From positions 1,674,001 to 1,738,000 of the forward strand of contig NZ_JACHDO010000001.1 in assembly GCF_014201115.1 (NCBI RefSeq): a stretch of 64,000 bases of DNA. The letters run 5' to 3'. This document shows, in pieces, positions 1-8,700 of the stretch (the stretch's first letter is position 1; every line of letters begins with the position of its first letter). This DNA is from Nocardiopsis metallicus. Its GTDB lineage: Bacteria > Actinomycetota > Actinomycetes > Streptosporangiales > Streptosporangiaceae. Both the position numbers and the translations under genes were made by a program. The notes beneath the pieces are model-generated. The model saw nothing but the letters and a program-made list of their open reading frames with translations, was not told the origin of the DNA and did not search any database.

Positions 1-1
1 C

Positions 2-1297
2 GCACGGCGTCGGCGCCGCCCACTGCTCGCCACGACCGCCGCGGCCTTCGCCCTGGTCATGGCCGCCACCGCCTGCGGCGGCTCGGACTCCGACGACGGC
101 ATCGTGGAACTGCGCTTCTCCTGGTGGGGTGCGGACGACCGCCACGCCACGATGCAGGAGGCCATCGACGTCTTCGAGGACCAGAACCCCGACATCCGGA
201 TCACGGGGGACTACACCGACTGGGGATCGTACTGGGACCGGCTGGCCACCAGCACCGCCGCCAACGACGCCCCGGACATCCTCATGCAGGAGGAGCGGTA
301 CCTGCGCGAGTACGGACAGCGCGGAGCCCTGGCCGACCTCAGTGAGTTCGGTGAGCACCTCGACCTGTCCGCCATCGACCCCCTGGTGGCCGAGACCGGT
401 GAGCTGGAGGGGCAGACCTTCGGTATCCCCACCGGTGTGAACGCCTACGCTGTCCTGGCCGACCCCCAGGCGTTCGAGGAGGCGGGCGTGGAGATGCCCG
501 ACGACACGACCTGGACCTGGGACGACTACGTCGAGATCGCGAACGAGATCTCCCAGGCCACCGACGGAGAGATCGTCGGTGCGCAGAGCATGGCCTACAA
601 CGAGTCGGGCTTCCAGATCTTCGCCCGTCAGCACGGGGAGAACCTCTACGCCGAGGACGGCACCCTGGCCTTCTCCGAGGAGACCCTGGCCTCCTGGTTC
701 CAGATCACCAGCGACCTGTTGGACGGGGGCGGGCAACCCAGCGCCTCGGAGAGCGTGGAGATCGAGGCCGGCGGCCCCGACCAGTCGGTGCTGTCCACCA
801 ACCAGGGAGCGATGGCCCACTTCTGGACCAACCAGCTGGGCGGGATCAGCGGGTCCGCCGGGCGTGACATCGAGCTGCTGCGCTACCCGGGCGAGACCGA
901 GAACGAGCGCACCGGGATGTACCTCAAGCCCGCGATGTTCTACGCGGTCTCCGCCGGTTCGGAGCACCCGGAGGAGGCGGCCAGGTTCGTGGACTTCATG
1001 CTCAACAGCGAGGACGCCGCCGAGCTGACCCTGTCGGACCTGGGGCTTCCGGCCAACGTGGACATGCGCGAGCACATCCTGGGAGACCTTCCGCCCGCGG
1101 ACGAGCGCAGCGCGGCGTTCCTGGAGGAGATCACCGGGGACATCATCGACGGCAACCCGCCGCCGCCGATCGGTGCCGGCGAGGTCGTGGAGATCACCAA
1201 GCGGACCTCCGACGAGCTCGGCTTCGGCGACCTGACCCCCGAGGAGGCCGCGGAGCAGTTCATCAAGAACGTCAGCGAGGCCACGGGCAGTTCCTGA
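2..1297 (+). CDS. Sugar ABC transporter substrate-binding lipoprotein (5' end outside window)
   Basis: Extracytoplasmic solute-binding protein (family 1 type) that would deliver a sugar or oligosaccharide to an ABC importer. The reading frame is open from base 2, and the visible N-terminus is the end of a signal peptide: basic residues, a hydrophobic stretch, then a lipobox ending AATAC followed by Gly/Ser-rich linker, so the mature protein should be lipid-anchored at the Cys encoded near base 74. The body has the usual features of the family, with an early FSWWGADDRHATMQEAIDVF segment and many aromatic residues for sugar stacking. About 432 codons are visible. The true start lies upstream of the window. 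The permease genes are not downstream, so any partners must lie upstream or elsewhere. The substrate cannot be told. Confidence 0.85.
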   Translation, partial: ARRRRRPLLATTAAAFALVMAATACGGSDSDDGIVELRFSWWGADDRHATMQEAIDVFEDQNPDIRITGDYTDWGSYWDRLATSTAANDAPDILMQEERYLREYGQRGALADLSEFGEHLDLSAIDPLVAETGELEGQTFGIPTGVNAYAVLADPQAFEEAGVEMPDDTTWTWDDYVEIANEISQATDGEIVGAQSMAYNESGFQIFARQHGENLYAEDGTLAFSEETLASWFQITSDLLDGGGQPSASESVEIEAGGPDQSVLSTNQGAMAHFWTNQLGGISGSAGRDIELLRYPGETENERTGMYLKPAMFYAVSAGSEHPEEAARFVDFMLNSEDAAELTLSDLGLPANVDMREHILGDLPPADERSAAFLEEITGDIIDGNPPPPIGAGEVVEITKRTSDELGFGDLTPEEAAEQFIKNVSEATGSS

Positions 1298-1372
1298 GCG
1301 ATGGCAGGGTCGCGCTGAAAGCGCTCCCCCTCAGCTGAGAGCAGCCGGTCCGCGGACACAGTGAACACCTCT

Positions 1373-1404
1373 GGTCAGGGGCTCGCGGAAGCGGGTCCCT
1401 GACC
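1373..1404 (+). terminator. Hairpin terminator after the binding-protein gene
   Basis: GGTCAGGG (1373-1380) pairs with CCCTGACC (1397-1404) and the stem continues inward, with two G-T pairs, to a GGAA tetraloop: a 14-pair stem. There is no T-tract, as is common in actinomycetes. Confidence 0.7.
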
Positions 1405-1523
1405 TGTGTCCACCTTCCGGCGCCCCGTCTGGGACAATCCGAACGCGAAAGCGCGCAGGTCCCCGTGCACCCGGCCCCACAGCCGGCGGCGCGGCGGGGA
1501 CGTCTCATCGGAAGGAAGAACCC

Positions 1524-2804
1524 GTGACCACCCCTACCAACGCAGAGACACCGGCCGAGATCCTGGCGGCGGCGCGACGCGACCACGCCGCCCTGGTCGA
1601 GCGCGGACTCTCCCTGAACCTGACCCGGGGCAAGCCCTCCGCGCGCCAGCTCGACCTGTCCGCCGATCTGCTCAGCCTCCCCGGTGACCGCCACACCGCG
1701 GCCGACGGCACGGACTGCCGCAACTACGCGGGCGCGCCCCAGGGTCTGCTGGAACTGCGGGAGATCTTCGCCGACCTCCTCCAGGTCCCGGTCGAGCAGC
1801 TGATCGCGGCGGGCAACGCCAGCCTGGAGCTCATGCACGACTGCCTGGCGGGCGCCTTCCTGGGCACCCTGCCCGGGGCGGAGGGCCGCTGGGCCGACGC
1901 CGAGCGCGTGGCCTTCCTGTGCCCGGCCCCCGGCTACGACCGGCACTTCACGCTGTGCGAGCGCTTCGGCATCGAGATGATCCCCGTGCCGATGACCGAC
2001 CAGGGCCCCGACATGGACGTGGTCGAGCGCCTGGTGAGCTCCGACGCGGGCGTCAAGGGCATCTGGTGCGTGCCCAAGTACAGCAACCCCGACGGCGTCA
2101 GCTACTCCGACGAGACCGTCCAGCGCCTGGCCTCCATGGAGACCGCGGCCCCGGACTTCCGGATCTTCTGGGACAACGCCTACGCGGTGCACCACCTCAC
2201 CGACGAGGAGGTGGAGATCGCCGACCTCCTGGCGGCCTGCGCCGAGAGCGGCAATCCCGATCGCGCCTTCGTCTTCGGATCGACCTCCAAGGTGACCTTC
2301 GCCGGTGCGGGCGTGGCCTTCCTGGGCTCCTCCCCCGCCAACGTGCGCTGGTACCTGGAGCGCGCCGGGGCCCGCTCCATCGGCCCGGACAAGATCAACC
2401 AGCTGCGCCACGCACTCTTCCTCAAGGACGCCGAGGGGGTGCGCGCCCACATGCGCGGCCACCGTGAGCTGCTCCAGCCCAAGTTCGAGGCGGTGGAGCG
2501 CATCCTCAGCAAGCAGCTGGCGGGCACCGGTCTGGCGACCTGGTCCACCCCCAAGGGCGGCTACTTCGTGCGCCTGGACGTCCTGGACGGCTGCGCCCGC
2601 GAGGTGGTGCGCCGGGCGGCCGAGGCCGGGATCGCGCTCACCCCCGCTGGCGCCACCCACCCCTACGGTGAGGACCCCCAGGACCGCACCATCCGTATCG
2701 CGCCCTCCTTCCCCGAGCTGGACGCTCTGGAGGAGGCCATCGAGGGGCTGGCCGTGTGCGTGCGGCTGGTCGGCGCCGAGAAGCTCGTCGCCGACCAGGG
2801 CTAG
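1524..2804 (+). CDS. PLP-dependent aminotransferase class I/II (subgroup with MocR-like C-terminal domain)
   Basis: 426-residue fold-type I aminotransferase, probably acting on aspartate or a similar amino acid. It resembles the actinobacterial aspartate aminotransferase subgroup (PF12897) by its N-terminal LNLTRGKPSARQLDLS segment. The PLP-binding Lys is K256 in FGSTSKVTFAGAG, and the cofactor-binding Asp-Asn-Ala-Tyr lies near residue 216 (FWDNAYAVHHL). The GTG start is chosen because GGAAGGA sits 8 bases upstream. The gene stands alone between two strong hairpin terminators, so it looks monocistronic. The substrate is inferred from family only. Confidence 0.85.
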   Translation: MTTPTNAETPAEILAAARRDHAALVERGLSLNLTRGKPSARQLDLSADLLSLPGDRHTAADGTDCRNYAGAPQGLLELREIFADLLQVPVEQLIAAGNASLELMHDCLAGAFLGTLPGAEGRWADAERVAFLCPAPGYDRHFTLCERFGIEMIPVPMTDQGPDMDVVERLVSSDAGVKGIWCVPKYSNPDGVSYSDETVQRLASMETAAPDFRIFWDNAYAVHHLTDEEVEIADLLAACAESGNPDRAFVFGSTSKVTFAGAGVAFLGSSPANVRWYLERAGARSIGPDKINQLRHALFLKDAEGVRAHMRGHRELLQPKFEAVERILSKQLAGTGLATWSTPKGGYFVRLDVLDGCAREVVRRAAEAGIALTPAGATHPYGEDPQDRTIRIAPSFPELDALEEAIEGLAVCVRLVGAEKLVADQG

Positions 2805-2841
2805 GGCCGCCAAGCGTGTAGCACCTGGTTCTTCGCGTAAC

Positions 2842-2882
2842 CGCGAGGCGCCCCGGTCCGAGCTGGACGGGGGCGCCTCGCG
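2842..2882 (+). terminator. Hairpin terminator after the aminotransferase
   Basis: Perfect 13-bp arms, 2842-2854 (CGCGAGGCGCCCC) and 2870-2882, with an inner GTCC/GGAC pairing. Confidence 0.75.
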
Positions 2883-2885
2883 TGT

Positions 2886-3063
2886 GCGGTGTCCGTGACG
2901 GCGACGTGTCCTCCTGGCGGGGGACCGGGGTGAGGGGCTGGTCACGCAACTCCTCGGGCAGGACCTCCTGGGGCGCGTTCTGCCAGGCCATCGGTCGCAG
3001 GAAGCGGCGGATCGCGGTGATACCCACCCAGGTGTACAGGGCGTTGGTGGTGGACGCCCTGCT
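2886..3063 (-). pseudogene. Unidentified coding-like remnant
   Basis: On the minus strand this stretch reads without stops as a sensible peptide (TNALYTWVGITAIRRF, then PMAWQNAPQEVLPEEL) with almost all third positions G or C, which its other frames lack. No start codon with a ribosome site is visible, and the sequence becomes non-protein-like beyond 3063, where an IclR-like remnant begins on the other strand. I take it as the tail of a lost gene. I do not recognise the family. It could also be chance in a GC-rich region. Confidence 0.25.
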
Positions 3064-3213
3064 GCCCACCGACTTGGTGGCCCTGGCCGACCGCACCGTC
3101 ACCGACCGCGGGGAGCTCCTCGCGGAACTGACCGCGGTCCGTGATCGGGGCCATGCCACCGACGACGGCGAGAACGTCGAGGGCGTGCGCTGCCTGACCG
3201 GGCGGGGACTCTC
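3046..3213 (+). pseudogene. C-terminal fragment of an IclR-family regulator
   Basis: The translation runs ALLPTDLVALADRTVTDRG, then LLAELTAVRDRGHATDDGEN and VEGVRCLTG. This closely follows the IclR effector-domain pattern (T-T-L-EL--VR-RGYA-DD-E---GVRC). The helix-turn-helix half and the last part of the effector domain are missing. Upstream sequence in this frame is not IclR-like and has no good start, and downstream it runs into the 3' end of the convergent response regulator gene. Third positions are strongly G/C, so it was recently coding. Probably debris from a rearrangement. Confidence 0.55.
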
Positions 3214-3856
3214 AGGAACCCAGGAAGCGCAGTACCGCCAGGACCCGGCGGCTGTATTCGGGGGTTCGGGCCAGGTCCAGCTTGTCGAAGATGGCGTTGA
3301 TGTGCTTCTCGACCGCGCTCAGGGACACGAAGAGCCGCTCTGCGATGGCCGCGTTGCTCAGCCCCTGCGCCATGTTCTCCAGCACGTCGCGCTCACGCGG
3401 GGTCAGCCGGGCGAGCGGATCGGTCCGGGTGGTGCGGGCGAGCAGCTGGCGGACCACCTCCGGGTCGAAGGCCGCTCCCCCGGCCGCCACCCGCTCCAGG
3501 GCGTCCAGGAACTCGCCCACCTGCGCGACCCGGTCCTTGAGCAGGTAGCCCACCCGCTCCGGGGCGCCGGTGAGCAGCTCGGCCGCGTACCGCTGTTCCA
3601 CGTACTGCGAGAGCACCAGGACCGCTACCTCCGGCCGCTCGGCACGGATGCTCAGCGCCGCGCGCAGGCCCTCGTCGGTGTGGGTGGGAGGCATCCGCAC
3701 GTCCACCACCGCCGCGTCGGGCTCGTGCTCGGCGACCGCGGCCAGCAGGCCCTCGCCGTCCTCGGCCGCCGCCAGGACCTCGTGTCCCTCCTCCTCCAAC
3801 AGCCGGATCAGGCCCTCCCTGAGCAGGACTGAGTCGTCGGCGATCACCAGGCGCAT
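3212..3856 (-). CDS. NarL/LuxR-family response regulator
   Basis: 214-residue two-component response regulator. The receiver domain (about 1-120) has the acidic pair D7-D8, phosphoacceptor D52 in VVDVRMPP, and the conserved Lys in YLLKDR. The C-terminal LuxR helix-turn-helix (about 148-205) begins LTPRERDVLENMAQGLSNAA and contains the SAVEKHI recognition region. The ATG start has GGAG nine bases upstream. It follows the histidine kinase gene by 57 bases in the same direction, so the pair is one operon and this is the kinase's cognate partner. Targets are unknown. Confidence 0.93.
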   Translation of the reverse strand: MRLVIADDSVLLREGLIRLLEEEGHEVLAAAEDGEGLLAAVAEHEPDAAVVDVRMPPTHTDEGLRAALSIRAERPEVAVLVLSQYVEQRYAAELLTGAPERVGYLLKDRVAQVGEFLDALERVAAGGAAFDPEVVRQLLARTTRTDPLARLTPRERDVLENMAQGLSNAAIAERLFVSLSAVEKHINAIFDKLDLARTPEYSRRVLAVLRFLGS

Positions 3857-3913
3857 GCGGGCTCCGTATCCGGGGGGCTGAGAAGAGTGGCAGGCGAGAA
3901 GGGGAGAGGTCGA

Positions 3914-5131
3914 TTATCGGTCAAGCGGGAGCAGGGCGCGCACGGTCGTGGGTCCTCGGGGCGGGCTGTGCACCTCCAGGGTGCCGTCCAGCGCCCGGAC
4001 CCGCCGGGCCAGCCCGGTCAGGCCACCGCCCCCGGGGTCGGCCCCGCCCCGGCCGTCGTCGGTGACGGTCAGCCGCACCCGGGCCTCCTGGACCCGCAGG
4101 TCCACGATCACCTCGCCCGCCCCGGAGTGCTTGGCGGCGTTGGTCATCGCCTCGCGCGCCACGAAGTACACGGCGGTGGCCAGCTCCTGCGGGAGGGGTT
4201 CGGGCAGGTCGAAGCGGACCCGGACCGGGAGAGGGGCGCGCTCGGCCGCCTCGGTCAGCGCCGCCTGGAGCCCCAGGGTGTCCAGGGCCGTCGGGTAGAT
4301 CCGCCAGGCCACCTCGCGCAGCTCCTCCAGCAGGACCCGGGACTCGGTGTGGGCCTGGCGCACCAGGTGCGCGGAGCGCTCGGCGTCACTGCCGCGCTGG
4401 GCCCGCCCCAGCAGCATGGCCAGCGCCACCACCCGCTGCTGGACCCCGTCGTGCAGGTCGCGTTCGATCCGGCGCCGCTCCTCGTCCACGGCCCGCACGA
4501 TCCCGGTCCGGGTCCGGGTGAGCTCCTCGATCCGCCGCCGCATCAGCTCCTCGTCGGTGGGACCGAGCACCGTGCGGGCCAGCCACCTGTCCATGCCGCC
4601 CAGGAACATCACCACCCACCAGGTGAGCACCGACATCACCAGGGCCGCGACCAGACCCAGGGGGACGCTGGAGGTGGTAACCCCCACGCCGGGCCAGTTC
4701 ACTGACACCTGGGTGGCGGTGTCCGTGACGGCCTGGGCCACCGCACCGTAGACCAGGAGGAAGGGCACCGGCGTGATCACGAAGACGAGACAGACAGAGC
4801 CCAGATTGACCGGTAGGCGCAGGAGCAGGTAGGCCGTCCGGGCCCGGGCGCCCGCCTCCGGGGTGATGGTGGCTCCCAGCCAACGGGCGAGTCGGTTCAG
4901 GTCACGGTCGCACAGCCACAGCACCCACGCGCTCGACCTGCGCCGCGCGTGCGGCCGCAGCGACGGCCGGACCACGCCGGCCGACAGGACCAGGACCGAG
5001 GCCGCCGCCCACACCAGGGTCAGCGCGCTGACGTACAGCCCCGCCCACAGGCCGAGAAACTCACGGCCGCGCCGCCCCACGTGCGCCAGGGCCCGGCTCC
5101 CCCGGAGCCCTGCCTCGTATCCTTTGGCCAC
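3914..5131 (-). CDS. NarL-type sensor histidine kinase
   Basis: About 405-residue membrane histidine kinase of the HisKA_3 class. Hydrophobic segments at about 31-52, 109-133 and 156-178 form the sensor; there is no large extracytoplasmic domain. The phosphoacceptor is H227 in RRIERDLHDGVQQRV. The ATPase domain follows, with an N-box EAMTNAAKHSG and G-box DDGRGGADPGGGGLTGL. I chose the GTG at 5131 because GGGGAGAGG precedes it directly. An ATG at 5173 would add 14 residues but has a poorer ribosome site. It transmits to the response regulator encoded just downstream. The signal is unknown; the short-loop sensor suggests membrane-level sensing. Confidence 0.9.
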   Translation of the reverse strand: MAKGYEAGLRGSRALAHVGRRGREFLGLWAGLYVSALTLVWAAASVLVLSAGVVRPSLRPHARRRSSAWVLWLCDRDLNRLARWLGATITPEAGARARTAYLLLRLPVNLGSVCLVFVITPVPFLLVYGAVAQAVTDTATQVSVNWPGVGVTTSSVPLGLVAALVMSVLTWWVVMFLGGMDRWLARTVLGPTDEELMRRRIEELTRTRTGIVRAVDEERRRIERDLHDGVQQRVVALAMLLGRAQRGSDAERSAHLVRQAHTESRVLLEELREVAWRIYPTALDTLGLQAALTEAAERAPLPVRVRFDLPEPLPQELATAVYFVAREAMTNAAKHSGAGEVIVDLRVQEARVRLTVTDDGRGGADPGGGGLTGLARRVRALDGTLEVHSPPRGPTTVRALLPLDR

Positions 5132-5338
5132 GGTCCTCTCCCCTGCCTGCCGCTCCGGCGTCCCGGTGCTCATGCGCGTCCCCGTCTTCCTACCGGAAGA
5201 GCCCACCGCTACCACCGGCGCCCACCTGCTCAGCTGGTCCACCCGACCGACCGAAACGGGGGTGATCGCAGAGGCCACCGGGGACTGACGCGGCTCGTCG
5301 TCCGCGTTCTGTCGTCCCCTTCGGGGACAATGCCCGGC

Positions 5339-5707
5339 ATGAGCGACGCAGCGCAGCACACACACCACACCAACGACTACGTCGAACTCTCGGTCACCGA
5401 CCTAGAGGAGGCCAAGAGGTTCTACAGCGAGGCCTTCGGGTGGCGGTTCAACGACTACGGGACCATGTACGCCGGTATCCGTTCCCCCGACGGCGAGTCC
5501 GAGGTGGGCGGGCTCAACCCGAACGGTGAGGTCCGCGGCGGCGGCCCCCTCGTCCTGCTCTTCTCCGAGGACCTGGACCGCACGGTCGAGGCGGTGGCGG
5601 GCGCCGGCGGCCGGATCCTGAAGGCCCCCTACGCCTTCCCCGGCGGGCGGCGCTTCCACTTCGCCGACCCCAGTGGGAACGAGTTGGGCGTGTACGCCAA
5701 CTCCTAG
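5339..5707 (+). CDS. VOC (glyoxalase-fold) family protein
   Basis: 122-residue vicinal-oxygen-chelate protein with two beta-alpha-beta-beta-beta halves. The N-terminal HTNDYVELSVTDLEEAKRFY and the C-terminal FHFADPSGNELGVYAN hold typical metal-ligand positions (His early, Glu in NELGVY). This subfamily includes bleomycin-resistance-like and glyoxalase-like proteins; the substrate is not predictable. The start could be ATG 5330 or 5339. It is divergent from the kinase operon and ends at a bidirectional terminator. Confidence 0.8.
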   Translation: MSDAAQHTHHTNDYVELSVTDLEEAKRFYSEAFGWRFNDYGTMYAGIRSPDGESEVGGLNPNGEVRGGGPLVLLFSEDLDRTVEAVAGAGGRILKAPYAFPGGRRFHFADPSGNELGVYANS

Positions 5708-5746
5708 GACTTGGGCGGTAACGCACACAGAGTCAGCGCGCGCGAA

Positions 5747-5782
5747 GGTGCCCCGCTCCCCCACGGATGGGAGCGGGGCACC
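5747..5782. terminator. Bidirectional terminator between convergent genes
   Basis: Perfect 14-bp arms, GGTGCCCCGCTCCC at 5747-5760 and its complement at 5769-5782, with an 8-base loop. It serves both the VOC gene and the convergent gene ending at 5823. Confidence 0.85.
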
Positions 5783-5822
5783 GGCTCAGGGGCCTACCGG
5801 GGCGTTGTCGTCCGGCTGTGCG

Positions 5823-6977
5823 CTACTTGGGGAAGCGCAGCGTGGCGCCGGCGTTCGTGGTGTCGTGGTCGGTGTCGAAGTCCACGTTCTGCTCGGTCTG
5901 GGGCAGCTCGGTGAATCCGGCGTCCGACATCACCGCGGCCCGCAGCATCAGCGCGCTGGCCGGGGCCTTGAACCCGGCGTCCGGGTCGTCCAGGCCCCTG
6001 GGCGAGGTGTCCACCATGACCGGTGAGTGGTAGGAACCCCACAGTTCGGGCTCGTTGGCACGTTCGGCGCCCAGCAAGAGCGTGTCCACCCGGCCCTCGG
6101 ACAGCATCGGCAGGATGGAGGTGGTGCCCCTCACCGCCTGGTCGTGGGCGAGCTTGCGCTGGTAGTCGGAGAAGGCCTGCTCGCGCTCCTCGCGGACCAG
6201 CTCGTGCAGGCACTCCTCGGCGGTCTCGTGCAGGCGTTCCTCGGCGTCGGTCCCGCCGCGTCCGCCCGCGACCACCTTGATTGGGATGGTGAGCTGGCGG
6301 GGCCCGAGGTTCTCACGCAGATAGGCGATGGCCTCGTTGTCACCACCGACGATGATCGCCTTGGCGTCGACCTTGCGCACGGCCTCGCGCACCATCTCGG
6401 CGACTTGGGCGGTGTTCTCCTTCCACAGTTCCTGGGCCATGTTGGTGTCGGCGCGCCGACCTCCGGCGTCACCGCGCTGGGCCGGGTAGATCCGCCCCTG
6501 TGCTTCCATGTCCTGCAGGTCGTAGCCCTCGTTCTCGACTTCCATGACGGGTTTGGGCATGGGCTGAGCGGCGTAGGCGAACACCTTGGCGTGGATCCGG
6601 TCCAGAGCCACGAGCACGTAGGGAAGGCGGCGACTGCGGTCGATGGCCAGGGGGAGGGTGTCCGGGACCGGCAGGAACGTAGCCCGGTCCTGCGAGGGCG
6701 GTTCGGCCAGAGTGTGCTCTCCGAGGAGCCGCCCCTCGGAGGCGTAGAGCGCCTGACCGTGGTCACCGTAGGCGCGGGACGCGCCTTGTCCCACGGCCTC
6801 CTCCAGCACGTCCAGGGTGGCCTCGTCGGTCCCGAGCGCGGCCAGCTCCTCGCGCAGGTGCCGCCAGCGCAGTTCGATCTTCTTGTCGGCGTCCGTGGTA
6901 TCGCGGGTGGTGTCCAGGTGCACCGATGCCACCGGGCCGTCGCTTTCGTACAGAGGTCGCAGAAAACCAAGGTCCAT
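5823..6977 (-). CDS. Vms1/baeRF-like protein (Rv2629 family)
   Basis: 384-residue protein resembling Mycobacterium Rv2629 and other bacterial relatives of the eRF1/Vms1 fold. The N-terminal pattern DGPVASVHLDTTRDT followed by a WRHLREEL segment matches Rv2629's equivalent region, and a central segment VDAKAIIVGGDNEAIAYL is an eRF1-domain-like strand-loop. In this superfamily members act on ribosomes (peptidyl-tRNA cleavage, hibernation or rescue), but the activity of this one is not established; no GGQ motif is seen. The start at 6977 is where similarity to family N-termini begins, although no strong ribosome site precedes it. It is monocistronic, with convergent and divergent neighbours. Confidence 0.7.
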   Translation of the reverse strand: MDLGFLRPLYESDGPVASVHLDTTRDTTDADKKIELRWRHLREELAALGTDEATLDVLEEAVGQGASRAYGDHGQALYASEGRLLGEHTLAEPPSQDRATFLPVPDTLPLAIDRSRRLPYVLVALDRIHAKVFAYAAQPMPKPVMEVENEGYDLQDMEAQGRIYPAQRGDAGGRRADTNMAQELWKENTAQVAEMVREAVRKVDAKAIIVGGDNEAIAYLRENLGPRQLTIPIKVVAGGRGGTDAEERLHETAEECLHELVREEREQAFSDYQRKLAHDQAVRGTTSILPMLSEGRVDTLLLGAERANEPELWGSYHSPVMVDTSPRGLDDPDAGFKAPASALMLRAAVMSDAGFTELPQTEQNVDFDTDHDTTNAGATLRFPK

Positions 6978-7154
6978 AGTCTGCGGGGCGCGTGTACCCC
7001 CGCCCCGCCCACCTCCTTCTCGGGGTCGGCCTGCGGGCCATCCTGAGGGGCCATCGTGCGCATGGGAAGGGCGCCACGTCGAACCAGACACGGATGTTGC
7101 CCGAAGATTTCCAGGTTTTTCCCGATCACCCGTTTTTCGCGGACGGGGCCGGGC

Positions 7155-8513
7155 TCAGTCTTGCCGGCATGCGGACCCTTGACCGCTCTCCGCGTCGGGC
7201 CCGGGTGGGGACTCGGGATCGGCATCGGCCAGCGCCTGGTCGATCACCCTCGGAGTGAGCACCAGGGCGGGGGCGGCGGCCAGGGCCAGGCCGATCAGCC
7301 CCGCCGCGATGAAGGGGGAGGCCAGCGCCCACTCGCGCCCCAGCGGCCCCTCCAGCACCGCGGCCAGGGCCCCGCCCAGACCCATACCCACGGACAGCAG
7401 CCCCCAGGACAGCGTTCGGTGGGCGCTGAAGGCCCGGGAACGCAGCCGGTCGGGGGTCAGGCGCTGGAACAGCGAGATCAGGGTGATGTTCCACCACGTG
7501 ATGATGAATCCGTTGATGAAGTAGCAGACCACGAACGCCGGGATGCTGTGCAACAGTCCCACGACGAGCGCGGTCGAGCCCAGCACCGCCAGGATCACGC
7601 CCATGGCGGTGGAGGGGTGCACCCGCGTGGAGAAGGAGGGCACCACCAGTGCTCCCAGGACCGCGCCAGCCGCGGTGACAGTCATCAGCAGCCCGTACCC
7701 CTGTGGTCCCACCCCCAGAACGTCCTGGGCGAAGAGCACCAGTACCGCCCCCGTGAACGCCGCGGCCATGTTGGACAGCCCGGACACGATCGCCATCGGG
7801 CGCATCACCGGATGCCGCCACAGCCACGCCAGGCCCTCACCCAGCATGGTCAGGATCGCCGGGTGCGCTTCCCCGTCCGTCTTCGGGCGGAAGTTTCCGC
7901 GCATGGTGAGCAGGCAGACGACCGCCAGCAGGATGAGCGCGGCCTGCGCGCCGAACGCCCACGCGGTGGACACAGCCAGCAGAGCCCCGGCCAGCGGGGC
8001 GCCCAGGAAGCTGTTGAGCACCCTTTCCACGGCCTGCAGGCGGCCGTTGGCCCGTTCCAACTGCGAACGCGACACCACGCTGGGCACCACCGACTGCGCG
8101 GTGTTGTCGAAGAACACCTCACAGGCCCCCACCAGCAGGGCCACCGCGATCAGCAACGGGATCGACCCCGCGCCCAGGACGATCACGACGGTCAGCGCTG
8201 CCAGCAGCAGCGCCTTGGCTCCCCCGGCGGCCACCTTCAGACGCCTCCGGTCGACCCGGTCCCCCACCACCCCCGCGAGCAGGGCGAACAACAGCCACGG
8301 CAGGCGGGTGGCCGCGCCGACCATCGCCACCAGGAAGGGATCGTCGGTCAGGGTGGTGGCGTACCAGGGCAGCGCCACCACCGCGATCCCGTCGCCCAGG
8401 TTGCCCAGCCCCACCGCCCCCAGCAGCTTGTGGAACTGCGCGCCGAGGGGTTCACGGCGGGAGCGTCCGGTCTCGGACGGTGGTGTGTCCTGGGGTGCTG
8501 AGCTCTGCGACAT
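7155..8513 (-). CDS. MFS transporter (drug-efflux type)
   Basis: 452-residue major facilitator with 12 predicted membrane segments. The first reads LLGAVGLGNLGDGIAVVALP, the pattern of actinobacterial MFS exporters related to macrolide-efflux (MefA-like) proteins. A motif-A-like loop (VVGDRVDRRRLKV) lies between helices 2 and 3. The ATG at 8513 is preceded by GGAAGG. The long N-terminal extension open upstream is ignored because it lacks a ribosome site. It is divergent from the AraC-type regulator at 8701, which may control it. The substrate is unknown. Confidence 0.85.
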   Translation of the reverse strand: MSQSSAPQDTPPSETGRSRREPLGAQFHKLLGAVGLGNLGDGIAVVALPWYATTLTDDPFLVAMVGAATRLPWLLFALLAGVVGDRVDRRRLKVAAGGAKALLLAALTVVIVLGAGSIPLLIAVALLVGACEVFFDNTAQSVVPSVVSRSQLERANGRLQAVERVLNSFLGAPLAGALLAVSTAWAFGAQAALILLAVVCLLTMRGNFRPKTDGEAHPAILTMLGEGLAWLWRHPVMRPMAIVSGLSNMAAAFTGAVLVLFAQDVLGVGPQGYGLLMTVTAAGAVLGALVVPSFSTRVHPSTAMGVILAVLGSTALVVGLLHSIPAFVVCYFINGFIITWWNITLISLFQRLTPDRLRSRAFSAHRTLSWGLLSVGMGLGGALAAVLEGPLGREWALASPFIAAGLIGLALAAAPALVLTPRVIDQALADADPESPPGPDAESGQGSACRQD

Positions 8514-8700
8514 GGGACCTTCCAGACAGGGGGTGTCGGCCTCAGCCTGGCACGCTAGTACGGGGCGGTGACAGACGGTTATTCCCCGGGCAGAAACACG
8601 TTCCGCACGGGGCCGCCGACCTGACCGAAGACGCACGTGAACTGTCGGGTCCGGGCGGGGCCCGCATCCCTAATTTGGGAGGTGAACAAGGGAGGCACAC

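Noticed and set aside
2882..3832. A 316-codon plus-strand open frame over the response regulator gene
   Set aside because: After the IclR-like stretch ends near 3210 it is only the antisense of the response regulator; composition and lack of a family show it is not a gene.
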